From the NCBI GenBank assembly GCA_947179485.1, contig OX359247.1, positions 38,106,801-38,170,800 of the forward strand: a stretch of 64,000 nt of DNA. Direction: 5' to 3'. The translations under genes and the position numbers were made by a program. This document shows, in pieces, positions 1 through 8,595 of this stretch. This DNA is from Allacma fusca. Taxonomy: Eukaryota; Arthropoda; Collembola; Symphypleona; Sminthuridae. Numbering within the stretch: the stretch's first letter is position 1; each line of letters begins with the position of its first letter. Under the pieces are notes generated by a model. It had not been told where the DNA came from, searched no databases, and worked only from the letters and a program-made list of their open reading frames with translations.

Positions 1-171
1 TGGTTGACTGGGACAGTCCGAGAGACTCCTTGCCACCGAAATGACTGCATCGTCCAATGTGCCCAGATTTGCCACGCAGCAAATAATATGGTGCACTGTT
101 TCCACAAAATAATTTCCCCAATGCACGCATTCGAGGCAGCTGCCAGTATACTCACAGACTGTTATAAATAA
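1..171 (+). CDS. C-terminal fragment of a small Cys/His-rich protein, cut by the window edge
   Basis: An open frame runs from the first base to a TAA at 169-171, 56 codons. It contains about seven Cys and several His residues (CHRNDC, QCAQICHAANN). Overlapping AATAAA signals start right at the stop (about 165-180), as expected at a gene's 3' end. No family is recognised. It may be the last gene of the Maverick element that follows, or a host gene next to it. The fragment is short and lacks its start, so a chance open frame is possible. Confidence 0.35.
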   Translation, partial: WLTGTVRETPCHRNDCIVQCAQICHAANNMVHCFHKIISPMHAFEAAASILTDCYK

Positions 172-669
172 ATAAATAAAGGTCAACCAGTATGCTCGGA
201 TATGTCACAACTAAGCGTACAATGCACTTCAAACGACTAATTGCTTACCGTCCTGTGGATTCATTGCGTCACCTGAAAATAAGCTTGAATCTCAGAAACA
301 CCCGGAATAAAATCCTTTCAATAAACAAATGCACAGAAAATTTCTTAAAACTCTCAAGCAGACCGTTTCGACCTCAGAAATATTACTGACAGACTGATTT
401 CTGGTTTGTCAACCCATCCAACTGTCCATGAGACGCAGTTTAGATTTTGCATCCAGCTTATCGGTGTAATACTATGCTTTATCATTGTACGTGCTTTTCT
501 CCAATTATGAAATTGTAAACAGTAAAAAGTATCAATTTCGTTTACACAAAAGTAATCATGTAAATGCGATATGCCAAGTTATATGTCCGCATCAGCAATA
601 TGGGTATATACAACATGCATTTTATTCCATAATTAGTTGTCAAGTTTACATATTTACACAACAATCTTA
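172..669. other. Non-coding spacer
   Basis: AT-rich sequence between the left-edge fragment and the helicase stop codon. It holds polyadenylation signals of the left fragment and only short unsupported open frames. No terminal inverted repeat matching the far side of the element was seen. Confidence 0.5.
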
Positions 670-2100
670 TTAGACTCCTAGCGTCCGATTTTTCCAGTAT
701 GTAGCAGTATCTAAAATCATAATGTCCTCCAGTTTCCGAACGCGAGACAATGCCACATAATCCATCCCCGATGAGTTTTCTTGGAATCCAAGATGTATGG
801 CTATTTTGTCCATTGTCAGTCCCATGACTTTGTGAATGGTCAATCCATAACACAGGCGAAGTGGGTAGACTTTGTAATCAAAGCACTCCCTTGTAAATGG
901 ACTGTATTCGCTGTATTTGAATACAGGAATTCCCCTTGTTCCTCTGCTAGTTACATATTGATGCACTCCCTCGTATTGAGGAAAATTAACTAGAATGCAC
1001 AGAGGCTTGGTCTTGTCTTCATAATTGTTGAAAATGATGTCGGTGACGGTTCCGCAACTACCGTTGCACAGACCCCAAGGGGTCATTATGTTTTTCAATA
1101 ACATAACAGGACATCCTATTGCCAAATGCAGAACTTCAAACCCATTTGGGATTGATATAATTTTCTCCTCGGGATACATTCCTCTCAGCATAATATAATT
1201 ATGCATGTCGACCTGAGCCCTTCGAGGAAATACATGCGGGCATAGTGCGAATGTGTCCCTCTCTGCCTGGCTTAAATTACACTTCAGGCGTTTCCGCAAC
1301 AGCACAATGTCATTGTTTGTGGTTGACCTATGTCTCACACGATCTAGAAACGCTCGAAATTCCACTTGCTCATCACTGTCACCTTGTTGCCGAAAAACGG
1401 TTCTAAGCACAAACACGTTTGTAAACAACGTGTAGAGCTGATGGCCCTGCACGCAGTATTTACTTTCTGGATTAGCATTGAAGAGTTGAGTGTCGCCAAT
1501 GGGACCGATCTGGAATATGTCCCCTATAAGGCACACACTCCTGCCGGCGAAGGGCTTGTTATTATTGGCAGCATCGTATTTTCGCATTAGTTTGTCAATT
1601 GTGAACAAACATCTTGCGCCCACAAAGGAAAACTCGTCAATTAAAATAAAGTTGATTTTCCCAAGTTCTTTAGCTCTAGGAGAAGCAATGTTCACATCCC
1701 GAATAAAATTCTCCAACTCCTCTTCCCTGCAGTGAATAGGGAGCCCCAGAGCTGAATGCAAAGTTGTACCTTTGATATTGAATGCAGATACTCCGGTATA
1801 TGCACAGAGTATAAAACTGAACTGCGGATTATACTTTGACTGCATCTCAAGAATATACTTGAGATGCTGGCACACTAGGCTTTTGCCACTGCCGGCCATT
1901 CCCGAGCAAAGCAGCAGCAGTGGGTCACTAAACTGTTGCCTAATTTTTTGCTTAACGTGTCTTTCAACTGTAGAGACAATTTGTCTTTGCTGAAAGGTCA
2001 GTTCCTCAAATGGAATTTTAGGAGGTTCTCCAAGTGTAGGTATCCACCCAAGTTTCCAAACATTAAAAATGTTTTTGTTCAAACTTGGCTGTGCCGTCAT
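670..2100 (-). CDS. Pif1-type superfamily 1B DNA helicase
   Basis: Frame of 476 residues from an ATG at 2100. Walker A (GMAGSGKS) lies near residues 66-74, Walker B (ILIDEFS) near 150-160, and the C-terminal motifs TIHKVMGLTMD and YVALSRVRK complete an SF1 helicase core of the Pif1/RecD2 kind. Such enzymes unwind DNA 5' to 3' and here probably act in element replication. Its length fits a minimal Pif1 core, with none of the Rep domain or large size of Helitron proteins. The start lies 3 nt after the stop of the Cys-rich gene upstream on the same strand, so the two look co-expressed. A helicase is not part of the standard Polinton gene set. All motifs look intact. Confidence 0.9.
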   Translation of the reverse strand: MTAQPSLNKNIFNVWKLGWIPTLGEPPKIPFEELTFQQRQIVSTVERHVKQKIRQQFSDPLLLLCSGMAGSGKSLVCQHLKYILEMQSKYNPQFSFILCAYTGVSAFNIKGTTLHSALGLPIHCREEELENFIRDVNIASPRAKELGKINFILIDEFSFVGARCLFTIDKLMRKYDAANNNKPFAGRSVCLIGDIFQIGPIGDTQLFNANPESKYCVQGHQLYTLFTNVFVLRTVFRQQGDSDEQVEFRAFLDRVRHRSTTNNDIVLLRKRLKCNLSQAERDTFALCPHVFPRRAQVDMHNYIMLRGMYPEEKIISIPNGFEVLHLAIGCPVMLLKNIMTPWGLCNGSCGTVTDIIFNNYEDKTKPLCILVNFPQYEGVHQYVTSRGTRGIPVFKYSEYSPFTRECFDYKVYPLRLCYGLTIHKVMGLTMDKIAIHLGFQENSSGMDYVALSRVRKLEDIMILDTATYWKNRTLGV

Positions 2101-2103
2101 AAC

Positions 2104-2604
2104 TCAGTAGGGCCGCAGTAAGACACTGCGTTTAAATGAACTAGTCAACGGTTTTGCACTCACAATCAGCAAACAATTACACTTTTTAATTCGCCCACCT
2201 CTCCTTGAACTGAAGCAAACGGAGCAGAGTCGGTGGTTAGGATATAGATTAAAAGTTAAAATTGCAACTCTTTCTTTAGCTGATGGGACTCTTTGATCAA
2301 ATATATGATCTAGTTCGTTGCAGTTGTTGTGACACAGACAGGATTTGGAGAGAATTTCAAGATCAACTAACGTCCAGCAATTGTCGTCATTGTATTCCAG
2401 AATAGTACACTTTGCTGCCCGAAACCAAGTTTGGGTGACGGCTTGGTCGTGCATGGTTGTCATTGAAATGAAACCCGGGAGGAGAGAGAGAGATTGTTGC
2501 ATTGACGGGGGGATTATTTCCTCAGTCAGACTGTTAGAATAAATTGGTTTGACTGCGGATGTTACAATTGTAGGTGACTCAACACGACTACTCAATGAGA
2601 TCAT
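2104..2604 (-). CDS. Cys-rich protein of unknown function, upstream partner of the helicase
   Basis: Frame of 166 residues with an ATG at 2604. The N-terminal half is polar and rich in Ser/Thr. The C-terminal half has clustered cysteines (CLCHNNC, then CSVCFSSRRGG and KKCNC), suggesting a small zinc-binding fold followed by a basic tail. No family is recognised. It ends 3 nt before the helicase ATG, which suggests a shared transcript. Its start faces the capsid gene block across a 262-bp divergent promoter region. A DNA- or primase-associated role is conceivable but unproven. Confidence 0.6.
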   Translation of the reverse strand: MISLSSRVESPTIVTSAVKPIYSNSLTEEIIPPSMQQSLSLLPGFISMTTMHDQAVTQTWFRAAKCTILEYNDDNCWTLVDLEILSKSCLCHNNCNELDHIFDQRVPSAKERVAILTFNLYPNHRLCSVCFSSRRGGRIKKCNCLLIVSAKPLTSSFKRSVLLRPY

Positions 2605-2866
2605 AGGCGCTCTCGCTATTGCGAGAGATTAAATCCTAAACGATCATTAAGGGTAAAATCTCAAACGTTAAAATCTAACGGAAGTGCCCCAAAAACTCAC
2701 GACAAAAATGGAGTTAGGTTGAAAACGGGCATATGTAAATAAAGTTTGTTTTTCACCAGTCCAACAAACGCTGATACTTTACGTAAATCAATAAATGAAA
2801 TATCCTATAGAGGTCCTATATATCAGTATAACCTACGCGATGTCATACTGATCGGGCTTCTTCAAA
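2605..2866. promoter_or_regulatory. Divergent promoter region between helicase pair and capsid block
   Basis: It separates two gene groups that point away from each other. It contains a perfect 7-bp stem (CTCTCGC at 2610-2616, GCGAGAG at 2621-2627, 4-nt loop), then three imperfect repeats of a TAAAATCTAAACG-like motif at about 2630-2642, 2653-2666 and 2669-2681. A TATA-like stretch (TATATATC, 2817-2824) lies 40-50 bp before the capsid-side ATG. The placement suggests operator or promoter elements; function is inferred. Confidence 0.5.
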
Positions 2867-4543
2867 ATGTATTTATACGAAATCATTACGGTATTTTTGC
2901 TCATTGATTCGTGTTCAGTAGAAGGTGAAGGCAAGGAGTGCAAAATGATACATTCCCAATATAATGCGTTCGTCCCATTCGAGGACAGGGAGCATTATGT
3001 TTATTTAAAGAACAGTGGTAACATTGGCCAATTAAAAAGTCAGAGTAATATTGTCCAGCAGTTTCCAGTGGGTCTCACATTTCCGCGAGGACATTACAAA
3101 GTGGGGCTGACAAATCTCCGGTTTACACAAACAAAACCTACGTCGGTAGAGAATAACAAAACAAGGGGGAAGGAGAGGCGAGTCCGTAGGTCTAGAAAAA
3201 GGTTCACAAAGCTACATGATGCAGCCGTGCCTGCAGGCCCGCTTTTTCCTGGCTACATTTCTCCGACAATAACGACTTATAAATTCACTAAGGAAAAAGG
3301 TCAGGACATACTTAGTTTTACATCAAAATTTAATGATGATACTGGGAAGAAAATAAATATAGTACTTTTGCAAAGGTATGTCGGAACGGGTTCAACCGAC
3401 TGTATACCATCGTTGTCAGTCGGGAAGCAAGAGCCGGGGTCATTCATAATACTTTCCAATACCTTTGCGACTGCCATGGGCTTTAATCGCCGTATATTTA
3501 TTGTGGGGAGGCACAGTTCGCAGTGGGTGATTGAGCAGAGTATGTTCGATAAGTACGATGAGAGCAGCGATTTTTCCCTGCAGGTGTATAACATTAATGA
3601 CTATAGGAATAATCTTATAATGGTCGACCAGCAGTTCAGCTCCTTGTTTGTTGTACAGACAAGGTCGAAGGAAGATTACAAGAGTTATTTCACTAGGTTA
3701 ATGGCGCAACTCCTAGTTGCTGGGTTCAACGCCTCCTTTTCCTTTGACGAGAACAACGTATGCACCATAGCAATGGGTTCACCGCTTCCGAATAGCAAGG
3801 ATTATATGATTTTGCCAGTTGTGCTTGTGGATTGTTTAGGTTTTGAGAATGACCGGTTTATGTTCTCAAAGCAATATAGGGCAAATGGACCGTTCAACGA
3901 AACAAAATTTAATGCTATACCGGCAAACAAAAATTTATTTACTACTATCCGGTATTTTGTGCTACGGTTTATCGCAATGAAAGAGCCAAAAACTTTAAGT
4001 GTCTCCGATGTCATTTTGGAGATTAATAACACCTTTAGGGAACAACTGTATCCACAATTTCCTATCGAATTTTCCTACGAGGATGGGGAAATAGTCCTTA
4101 ATGAAATTCCGGATGATATAGCAATTTCACTACCCAGAGCCCTTGTAAATTATTTCGGACTTCCTCAGCTCGCATTGTTTAAATCTCGGCAGCGGTATCC
4201 AGCCAGAAAAGAGGTGGTAGAGCAGGAGGAGGAAATTGAGTTTCATGAGGAGGATGGCGAAACGCCGAGTTTAGGTACAAACAAACGCCTACTAGTGTTG
4301 TCAAATCTAATTGAAAACCAGTCGTACGAACGAGAGAAAGTCCCTGTATTGAAGGAGCTAAAGTTCAACGACGGTTTAAATAAAGAGCAGGAGTACGAAT
4401 TCAATCCAGTTACATATTTACCGTTACAAGGTAAAGAGGTAACCGACATTCGTATTTCCTTTGTTGACGAGCACCTAAAGCCAGTAGATTTTGGTCCGGC
4501 AGAAACTGCCGTGGCGCTTCATTTTAAGCCAAAATATATGTGA
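2867..4543 (+). CDS. Penton-like minor capsid protein candidate (Polinton PY type)
   Basis: Frame of 558 residues from the ATG at 2867. Residues about 37-85 (YVYLKNSGN..., then FPVGLTFPRGHYKVGLTNLRF) match the N-terminal signature of Polinton minor capsid proteins, in which a short YVxLxSxxN strand is followed by an LxGxYxVGLxxL strand. These proteins form the pentons through a single jelly roll. The first 20 residues look like a signal peptide, which is odd for a capsid protein. An in-frame ATG at 2945 (MIHSQYN) would remove them and may be the true start. An acidic Glu-rich stretch lies near residue 450. It is followed after 3 nt by the core-protein gene, consistent with a structural cluster. 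The assignment rests on motif and position. Confidence 0.6.
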   Translation: MYLYEIITVFLLIDSCSVEGEGKECKMIHSQYNAFVPFEDREHYVYLKNSGNIGQLKSQSNIVQQFPVGLTFPRGHYKVGLTNLRFTQTKPTSVENNKTRGKERRVRRSRKRFTKLHDAAVPAGPLFPGYISPTITTYKFTKEKGQDILSFTSKFNDDTGKKINIVLLQRYVGTGSTDCIPSLSVGKQEPGSFIILSNTFATAMGFNRRIFIVGRHSSQWVIEQSMFDKYDESSDFSLQVYNINDYRNNLIMVDQQFSSLFVVQTRSKEDYKSYFTRLMAQLLVAGFNASFSFDENNVCTIAMGSPLPNSKDYMILPVVLVDCLGFENDRFMFSKQYRANGPFNETKFNAIPANKNLFTTIRYFVLRFIAMKEPKTLSVSDVILEINNTFREQLYPQFPIEFSYEDGEIVLNEIPDDIAISLPRALVNYFGLPQLALFKSRQRYPARKEVVEQEEEIEFHEEDGETPSLGTNKRLLVLSNLIENQSYEREKVPVLKELKFNDGLNKEQEYEFNPVTYLPLQGKEVTDIRISFVDEHLKPVDFGPAETAVALHFKPKYM

Positions 4544-4546
4544 AAC

Positions 4547-4906
4547 ATGCGTCAGGTATTATGTGATGAAAAAGCTTGTGTGCTTGAGCCAAGCTCACAG
4601 ACGCAGAAAGGTGGCGGACCGGACAACACAATAACTTACATGGCTAGCGGAGGACTTAACCCAGAAGCATCTTCATACCTAATCCCACTAAGAAGTGCGG
4701 GTAGTGCCACCAAGTCCCGTAGAGTTCGAAAATCTCAGACCGGAGGAGGCGGAAGCAGAAGAAGGCGGCAGACGGTCGCGAATCAAGCCGGTGCAGGACG
4801 GAGACGCGGGCGAAGACGTACAAAGAGAGTGGGTAGGCGAAGGGTGCAAATTGGCTTTGGGCGAAGGACGGGAAAGAGACGGTGCGTACGGCGAAAATCC
4901 GGTTAA
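4547..4906 (+). CDS. Arg-rich core (DNA-condensing) protein candidate
   Basis: Frame of 119 residues between the penton-like and major capsid genes, 3 nt after the former and 2 nt before the latter. The C-terminal half is almost entirely Arg, Gly and Lys with glycine runs, a composition like adenovirus core proteins VII/X and protamines, so genome condensation in the virion is the natural guess. A QKGGGP motif (about residues 20-25) recurs in the 159-residue protein at 8116-8595 and may be a maturation site for the element's protease. There is no enzyme signature. A second frame overlaps this one (4695-4919), but the basic composition and close packing favour this reading. Confidence 0.6.
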   Translation: MRQVLCDEKACVLEPSSQTQKGGGPDNTITYMASGGLNPEASSYLIPLRSAGSATKSRRVRKSQTGGGGSRRRRQTVANQAGAGRRRGRRRTKRVGRRRVQIGFGRRTGKRRCVRRKSG

Positions 4907-4908
4907 TA

Positions 4909-6392
4909 ATGGACCTTAACGCCGTGTTTCAGGAGAAGCCAACAGTTTACGAGGGGTCGCAACAAAGTGCACGCTCAGAGGTGCAACTATTTGAGCTTCC
5001 ACCTACGGATCTTACGACTCAACTTAGCAGTGACTACATACAAGCTTTTCCTCTTGTAAGCATTAAGGAGTCGTACAATCCTCTGGAGTTTCTCATCCAG
5101 CTGGACTCTTCGGGATATTTTGACCCTGCAGACTCATTCCTGTCGTTGACTTGTAGAATAGTTAAGCAAGATGGAACACTTTGTGATGACAATGACGTTG
5201 TCGCCCCCTCAAACCTCTTCTTTCAAACAATGTTTTCCAATTTGGAAATCTACCTGAATGGACAGCTGGTCTCGGACTCTGGAAATCACTATGCACAAGT
5301 AGCCTACCTCCAAAGGTTACTTGCCTCAAGCCCCGCGGAGAAGAAGGGGAGGTTGCTAAATGAGTTTTATTATCCCAATAGCAAACCGGAAGCTTATACT
5401 ACGGCAGATGCCGGTTTTGCATTACGCTTTAACAAGACTAAAGGTTCGCAACCCTTCACATTACTTGGCAGCTTGGTTGCAAACATTTTCAACCAAAATC
5501 GCTACCTCCCAAGTAATTCGGAAATTCGCATAGTTCTCCGGAGGAACCTTCCCGAGCTATGCTTGACGGCTGCTTATGACACCAAAGCAGGATTCAATGG
5601 CTGCCCCTACAACTATCAAATCACCAACGCGGTCTACTATGCATCAAAGAGGGTTATATCCAAACCCATTATAGATGCACATCGTCACCAGCTGAGTTTA
5701 GGGCATACATTCAAGTACCCAACAACAGAGGTAGAACTGAAAACCTTTACAATAGCTCAGGGACTGACCAGCGTAACTACGGATTCCGTAGTATTTGGAA
5801 AAATCCCTCGTGTACTTGTCCTGGGAATAGTGCCAAGCATTGCATTCCTAGGCAAGCTTAGCAAGTCCCCCTTTAATTATGTGGACAAGAACTTGTCCGA
5901 GCTAGGGTTTACGTGGAATGGCGAGACCGTTGAGCATCGCACATTCCCCTTCAACTTTAGGAAGGCGCGCACTGCAACCGTGGCTGGCAAGGAAGTAACA
6001 GTCTACTCTGGAGTTGACGACTTCCTACTCGCTGTGCGGTCATTAGAAAAGACAGCCGGGAACGCTGCGTTGGGCAACGGCATAAATCGGGACACGTTTA
6101 CTGCTGGTAAGTGTAAATTAAATTATATATACTAGTTAACTTTAACTCGGACTAAAGAGTGGAACGGACTACTTGACATATAATTTACGTTACATTTACA
6201 GGTAACGTACTGACTGCTGTGGAGCTGCTGCCTAACAGTGGAAACGCCCTCAGTGTAAACAGACGTGGACAGGTCAAGGTGCAGCTGAAGTTCCGGGAAC
6301 CTTTGGACGAGCCGGTGAACGTCGTTATCTACACCCAGTATCAGTCAATTGTAGAAATTGACGGCAACAAGCAAGTCATATTCGATCACTAG
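4909..6392 (+). CDS. Major capsid protein (Polinton double-jelly-roll type), one intron
   Basis: The ATG at 4909 opens a 462-residue protein if exons 4909-6106 and 6202-6392 are joined across a 95-nt intron. The intron has a GTAAGT donor at 6107 and a TTTACAG acceptor ending at 6201, and splicing keeps the frame. Without splicing the frame ends at 6135 and loses its last 62 residues. The protein has the size, position and character of Polinton/adintovirus major capsid proteins, including an N-terminal strand-rich region with a typical FQTMFSNLEIYLNG segment. It would build the icosahedral shell. Neighbours are the core protein (2 nt upstream) and the maturation protease (ATG 1 nt after the stop). 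Fold assignment is by motif and synteny, not by structure. Confidence 0.8.
6107..6201 (+). other. Spliceosomal intron in the major capsid gene
   Basis: 95 nt, GTAAGTG donor, AT-rich body with a ctaac-like branch point near 6135, and a TTTACAG acceptor. Removal restores an open frame that runs to 6392, immediately before the protease ATG. Confidence 0.75.
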
Positions 6393-6393
6393 G

Positions 6394-6933
6394 ATGAATA
6401 CTCATTCCTTGCTCGAGGGCCTGCGTCTACTTCTGAGCACACGGAAGTGTGAGACTCAATACTTTGTTGTGTCCGCCGACCGTGTGCTTGAGCAGGAAAT
6501 TAAGAGCTATCCGTGTATATTTATAGTAAACACAGACCTAGCTCCCGACAGAGGCAAACACTGGATTGCATTTTTTCTATTGTCGCCAAGTGCGTACGAA
6601 TACTTTGATTCGTTTGGCAAACCCAGATCTTATTATCGGAATGTGCAGCGTCCTCGAGGGAAGCTCATTAAGGAAAACTGTTTGCCCATACAAAGCCAGT
6701 TTTCCGATACATGCGGACACTTTTGCCTATACTTTTCCTACCTTCGTAGTTTGGGTGTGCCCTACGAAAAAATTCTTAGACTGTTCAATTCGAATCTGAC
6801 GGGCAATGAGCATTTTGTGCAAAAGTTTGTTCGCAACATTCCCAACTTGCAGGAACGGGGAATTTATAACATTGATCGCAAAATTCAAACTTGCGTTTCG
6901 CTTGTGTACGATTTAAGGTGTAAAAAACAGTAA
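6394..6933 (+). CDS. Adenain-like maturation cysteine protease
   Basis: 179 residues from the ATG at 6394; an upstream in-frame TTG is not needed. The adenovirus-protease/Ulp1 catalytic set is visible: His56 in GKHWIAF, Asp72 in YFDSFG, an oxyanion Gln (Q100 or Q102) and the nucleophile Cys107 in TCGHFC. These enzymes cleave capsid and core precursors during virion maturation, often after GG or GX-G sites. It begins 1 nt after the major capsid stop, so both probably share a transcript. All key residues are present, so it may be active. Confidence 0.9.
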   Translation: MNTHSLLEGLRLLLSTRKCETQYFVVSADRVLEQEIKSYPCIFIVNTDLAPDRGKHWIAFFLLSPSAYEYFDSFGKPRSYYRNVQRPRGKLIKENCLPIQSQFSDTCGHFCLYFSYLRSLGVPYEKILRLFNSNLTGNEHFVQKFVRNIPNLQERGIYNIDRKIQTCVSLVYDLRCKKQ

Positions 6934-7160
6934 AGTTCCCCGCCACACCTATCTATCCAATCCGTGCAAATATGTATATTTTAACACTGTAATTGCTACT
7001 GATGAAACTAATTATAAGCTTGCACTATATTTACCATAAATAATTTTCAACTTATACTCTAATAAATTTAACCGAATAAAACATTTTTAATTAAATTTTG
7101 TAAATGCTCTGGTATTAGAAAAACTGACGTTAGTACTGCATAGTAAGTAGAGTGGGAAAG
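6934..7160 (+). terminator. 3' region of capsid block with polyadenylation signals
   Basis: AT-rich gap between the protease stop and the packaging ATPase. It contains AATAAA at 7061-7066 and 7075-7080. It probably ends the capsid transcript and carries the promoter of the next block. Confidence 0.5.
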
Positions 7161-7808
7161 ATGGATTTCATTGAGTTTAAGCTGGCGCACCCCTGCACGG
7201 CAACACTTCAAGGTCCCACTGGAAGTGGGAAATCAGTCCTGGCTATGGAAATAATCCGCAGAAGGAATGAAGTTTTCGACGTACCCATTGAAAAGGTCAT
7301 ATATGTATATTCTGATTATCAGACTACCTTTCATAAACTACAGCAGGAGGATTCAAATATAATATTTACAACTAACATCAACGACATTGAGGAGTTGGCT
7401 AGTGACCCCTGCCTAATTGTAGTTGACGATCAGCAAAGTGAAATCGCAAAGGGTGCATCAAATGACTTGGTGACTCGATTTTTCACAAAGCATTCACATC
7501 ATAGGGGAGCGTCAATTATACTAATACTTCAAAATAGCTACGCAAAGGGTATGCGGGACATTAATATCAACACGCAATGGACGTGTCTGTTTGACTCGAG
7601 GCGTGACAGGTCCACTATTACATCAATCGCAAAGCAAATTTGTCCTGGACAAGTCGCATTTTTGCAAGAGGCGTACATGAAAGCTGTTACAGCAAGAGAC
7701 TATGGCTATATTATTTTGGACCTTCACCCAAAGCACCGACAGTATAAGTACTGGGTAAGGTCAGAGCTGTTCCCCTTGGAGAGCTGCCTTGTTTTCGCAC
7801 CCAAATGA
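7161..7808 (+). CDS. Packaging ATPase (FtsK/HerA-like, A32 family)
   Basis: 215 residues from the ATG at 7161; the upstream in-frame GTG at 7152 is not a eukaryotic start. Walker A (GPTGSGKS) lies at residues 18-25, Walker B (CLIVVDDQQ) near 90, and a SIILILQN strand follows that fits the sensor region. It matches the small genome-packaging ATPases of Polintons, virophages and adintoviruses, which pump DNA into capsids. It is followed 6 nt later by a small ORF, starting a second tightly packed block that ends with the integrase. Confidence 0.88.
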   Translation: MDFIEFKLAHPCTATLQGPTGSGKSVLAMEIIRRRNEVFDVPIEKVIYVYSDYQTTFHKLQQEDSNIIFTTNINDIEELASDPCLIVVDDQQSEIAKGASNDLVTRFFTKHSHHRGASIILILQNSYAKGMRDININTQWTCLFDSRRDRSTITSIAKQICPGQVAFLQEAYMKAVTARDYGYIILDLHPKHRQYKYWVRSELFPLESCLVFAPK

Positions 7809-7814
7809 GTTAGA

Positions 7815-8141
7815 ATGCATAATAACTCCAGCAGGTTTGAAAAACGGATAAAACTTATTCATACGCTCGCCCTTTCCAGCACAAAGTCATTTAAAGAAAT
7901 TATTAATAGCTGCGACCAGGAGGATCTAAAGACAGTAGTGGAGTGTCTCGCTAACTTAAACCTTTTTCTCCCACGGACATATTCTCTGACAGGTTTACGG
8001 AATTCTACCGTGCTAAAACAGGACTTGGTTAGAAAGTCTAGATTCGTCAGGGCGGCACTTGCCGAAATCGTGCTGCATGTATTAATAGGCGAGGTTTTGA
8101 GCATCATATGTAGCAATGGCAAAGGTGATGCGAGTGATTGA
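7815..8141 (+). CDS. Small helical protein found next to the packaging ATPase
   Basis: 108 residues from the ATG at 7815, 6 nt after the ATPase stop and overlapping the next gene by 26 nt. It is predominantly helical (RIKLIHTLALSSTKSFKEII, then DLKTVVECLANLN). Metazoan Polintons and adintoviruses often encode a short protein of this general pattern, with a conserved ECxxNL-like stretch, near the integrase. I infer homology only weakly and give no function. Confidence 0.5.
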   Translation: MHNNSSRFEKRIKLIHTLALSSTKSFKEIINSCDQEDLKTVVECLANLNLFLPRTYSLTGLRNSTVLKQDLVRKSRFVRAALAEIVLHVLIGEVLSIICSNGKGDASD

Positions 8142-8595
8142 GCCCTCCTTATACGATAAACTAATGAAACTTGCTGCTCACGACCCCGCTGAGACCAGTC
8201 AAGGTGGCGAAGAATCAAAGCATAATGAGGAGAAGGAGGAGAAAATAGAAAAACCTGAATCTAAGTCAGATGAATTAAGTACACCAACAGACGTAACGAA
8301 GCACACACCTCATCACGTTTGCTGTTGTAAACTTAAGAAGAGACAACTTGAGCCAGAGTGGAAGGCTTTCGAGGATTTAGACTGGCCAAAAGAAGAGCGG
8401 CAAGGAAAAGCCGATCTGCCCGACGATTCCCTGAAGGATGCTGCTAGTTTAGTTGAAGAAACACCAGTCGTTCAATCTGAGAAAGTAGAGGAGACGAGGC
8501 GGCGTGTACTACGCCCCCGCAAACAAAAAGGAGGGGGTCCAAGGAAAATTAAAAAACATCCGTCCAAACCAAAGTACCGCTATTACTATCGTTGA
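8116..8595 (+). CDS. PX-like virion protein candidate
   Basis: 159 residues. The N-terminal VMRVIEPSLYDKLMKL resembles a short conserved motif (RVIPxxLYxxL) of Polinton PX-type proteins. The middle is acidic and Lys/Glu-rich with a CCC cluster. The C-terminus is very basic and carries QKGGGP, the same hexamer as in the Arg-rich core protein. Starts inside the previous gene and ends in TGATG, where its stop overlaps the integrase ATG by one base. A core or DNA-binding virion role is inferred from composition and context. Confidence 0.5.
   Translation: MAKVMRVIEPSLYDKLMKLAAHDPAETSQGGEESKHNEEKEEKIEKPESKSDELSTPTDVTKHTPHHVCCCKLKKRQLEPEWKAFEDLDWPKEERQGKADLPDDSLKDAASLVEETPVVQSEKVEETRRRVLRPRKQKGGGPRKIKKHPSKPKYRYYYR

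Noticed and set aside
670-2604. Helicase as part of a Helitron
   Set aside because: No Rep domain, much too short for RepHel, no CTRR-hairpin end, and it shares a promoter region with the capsid block.
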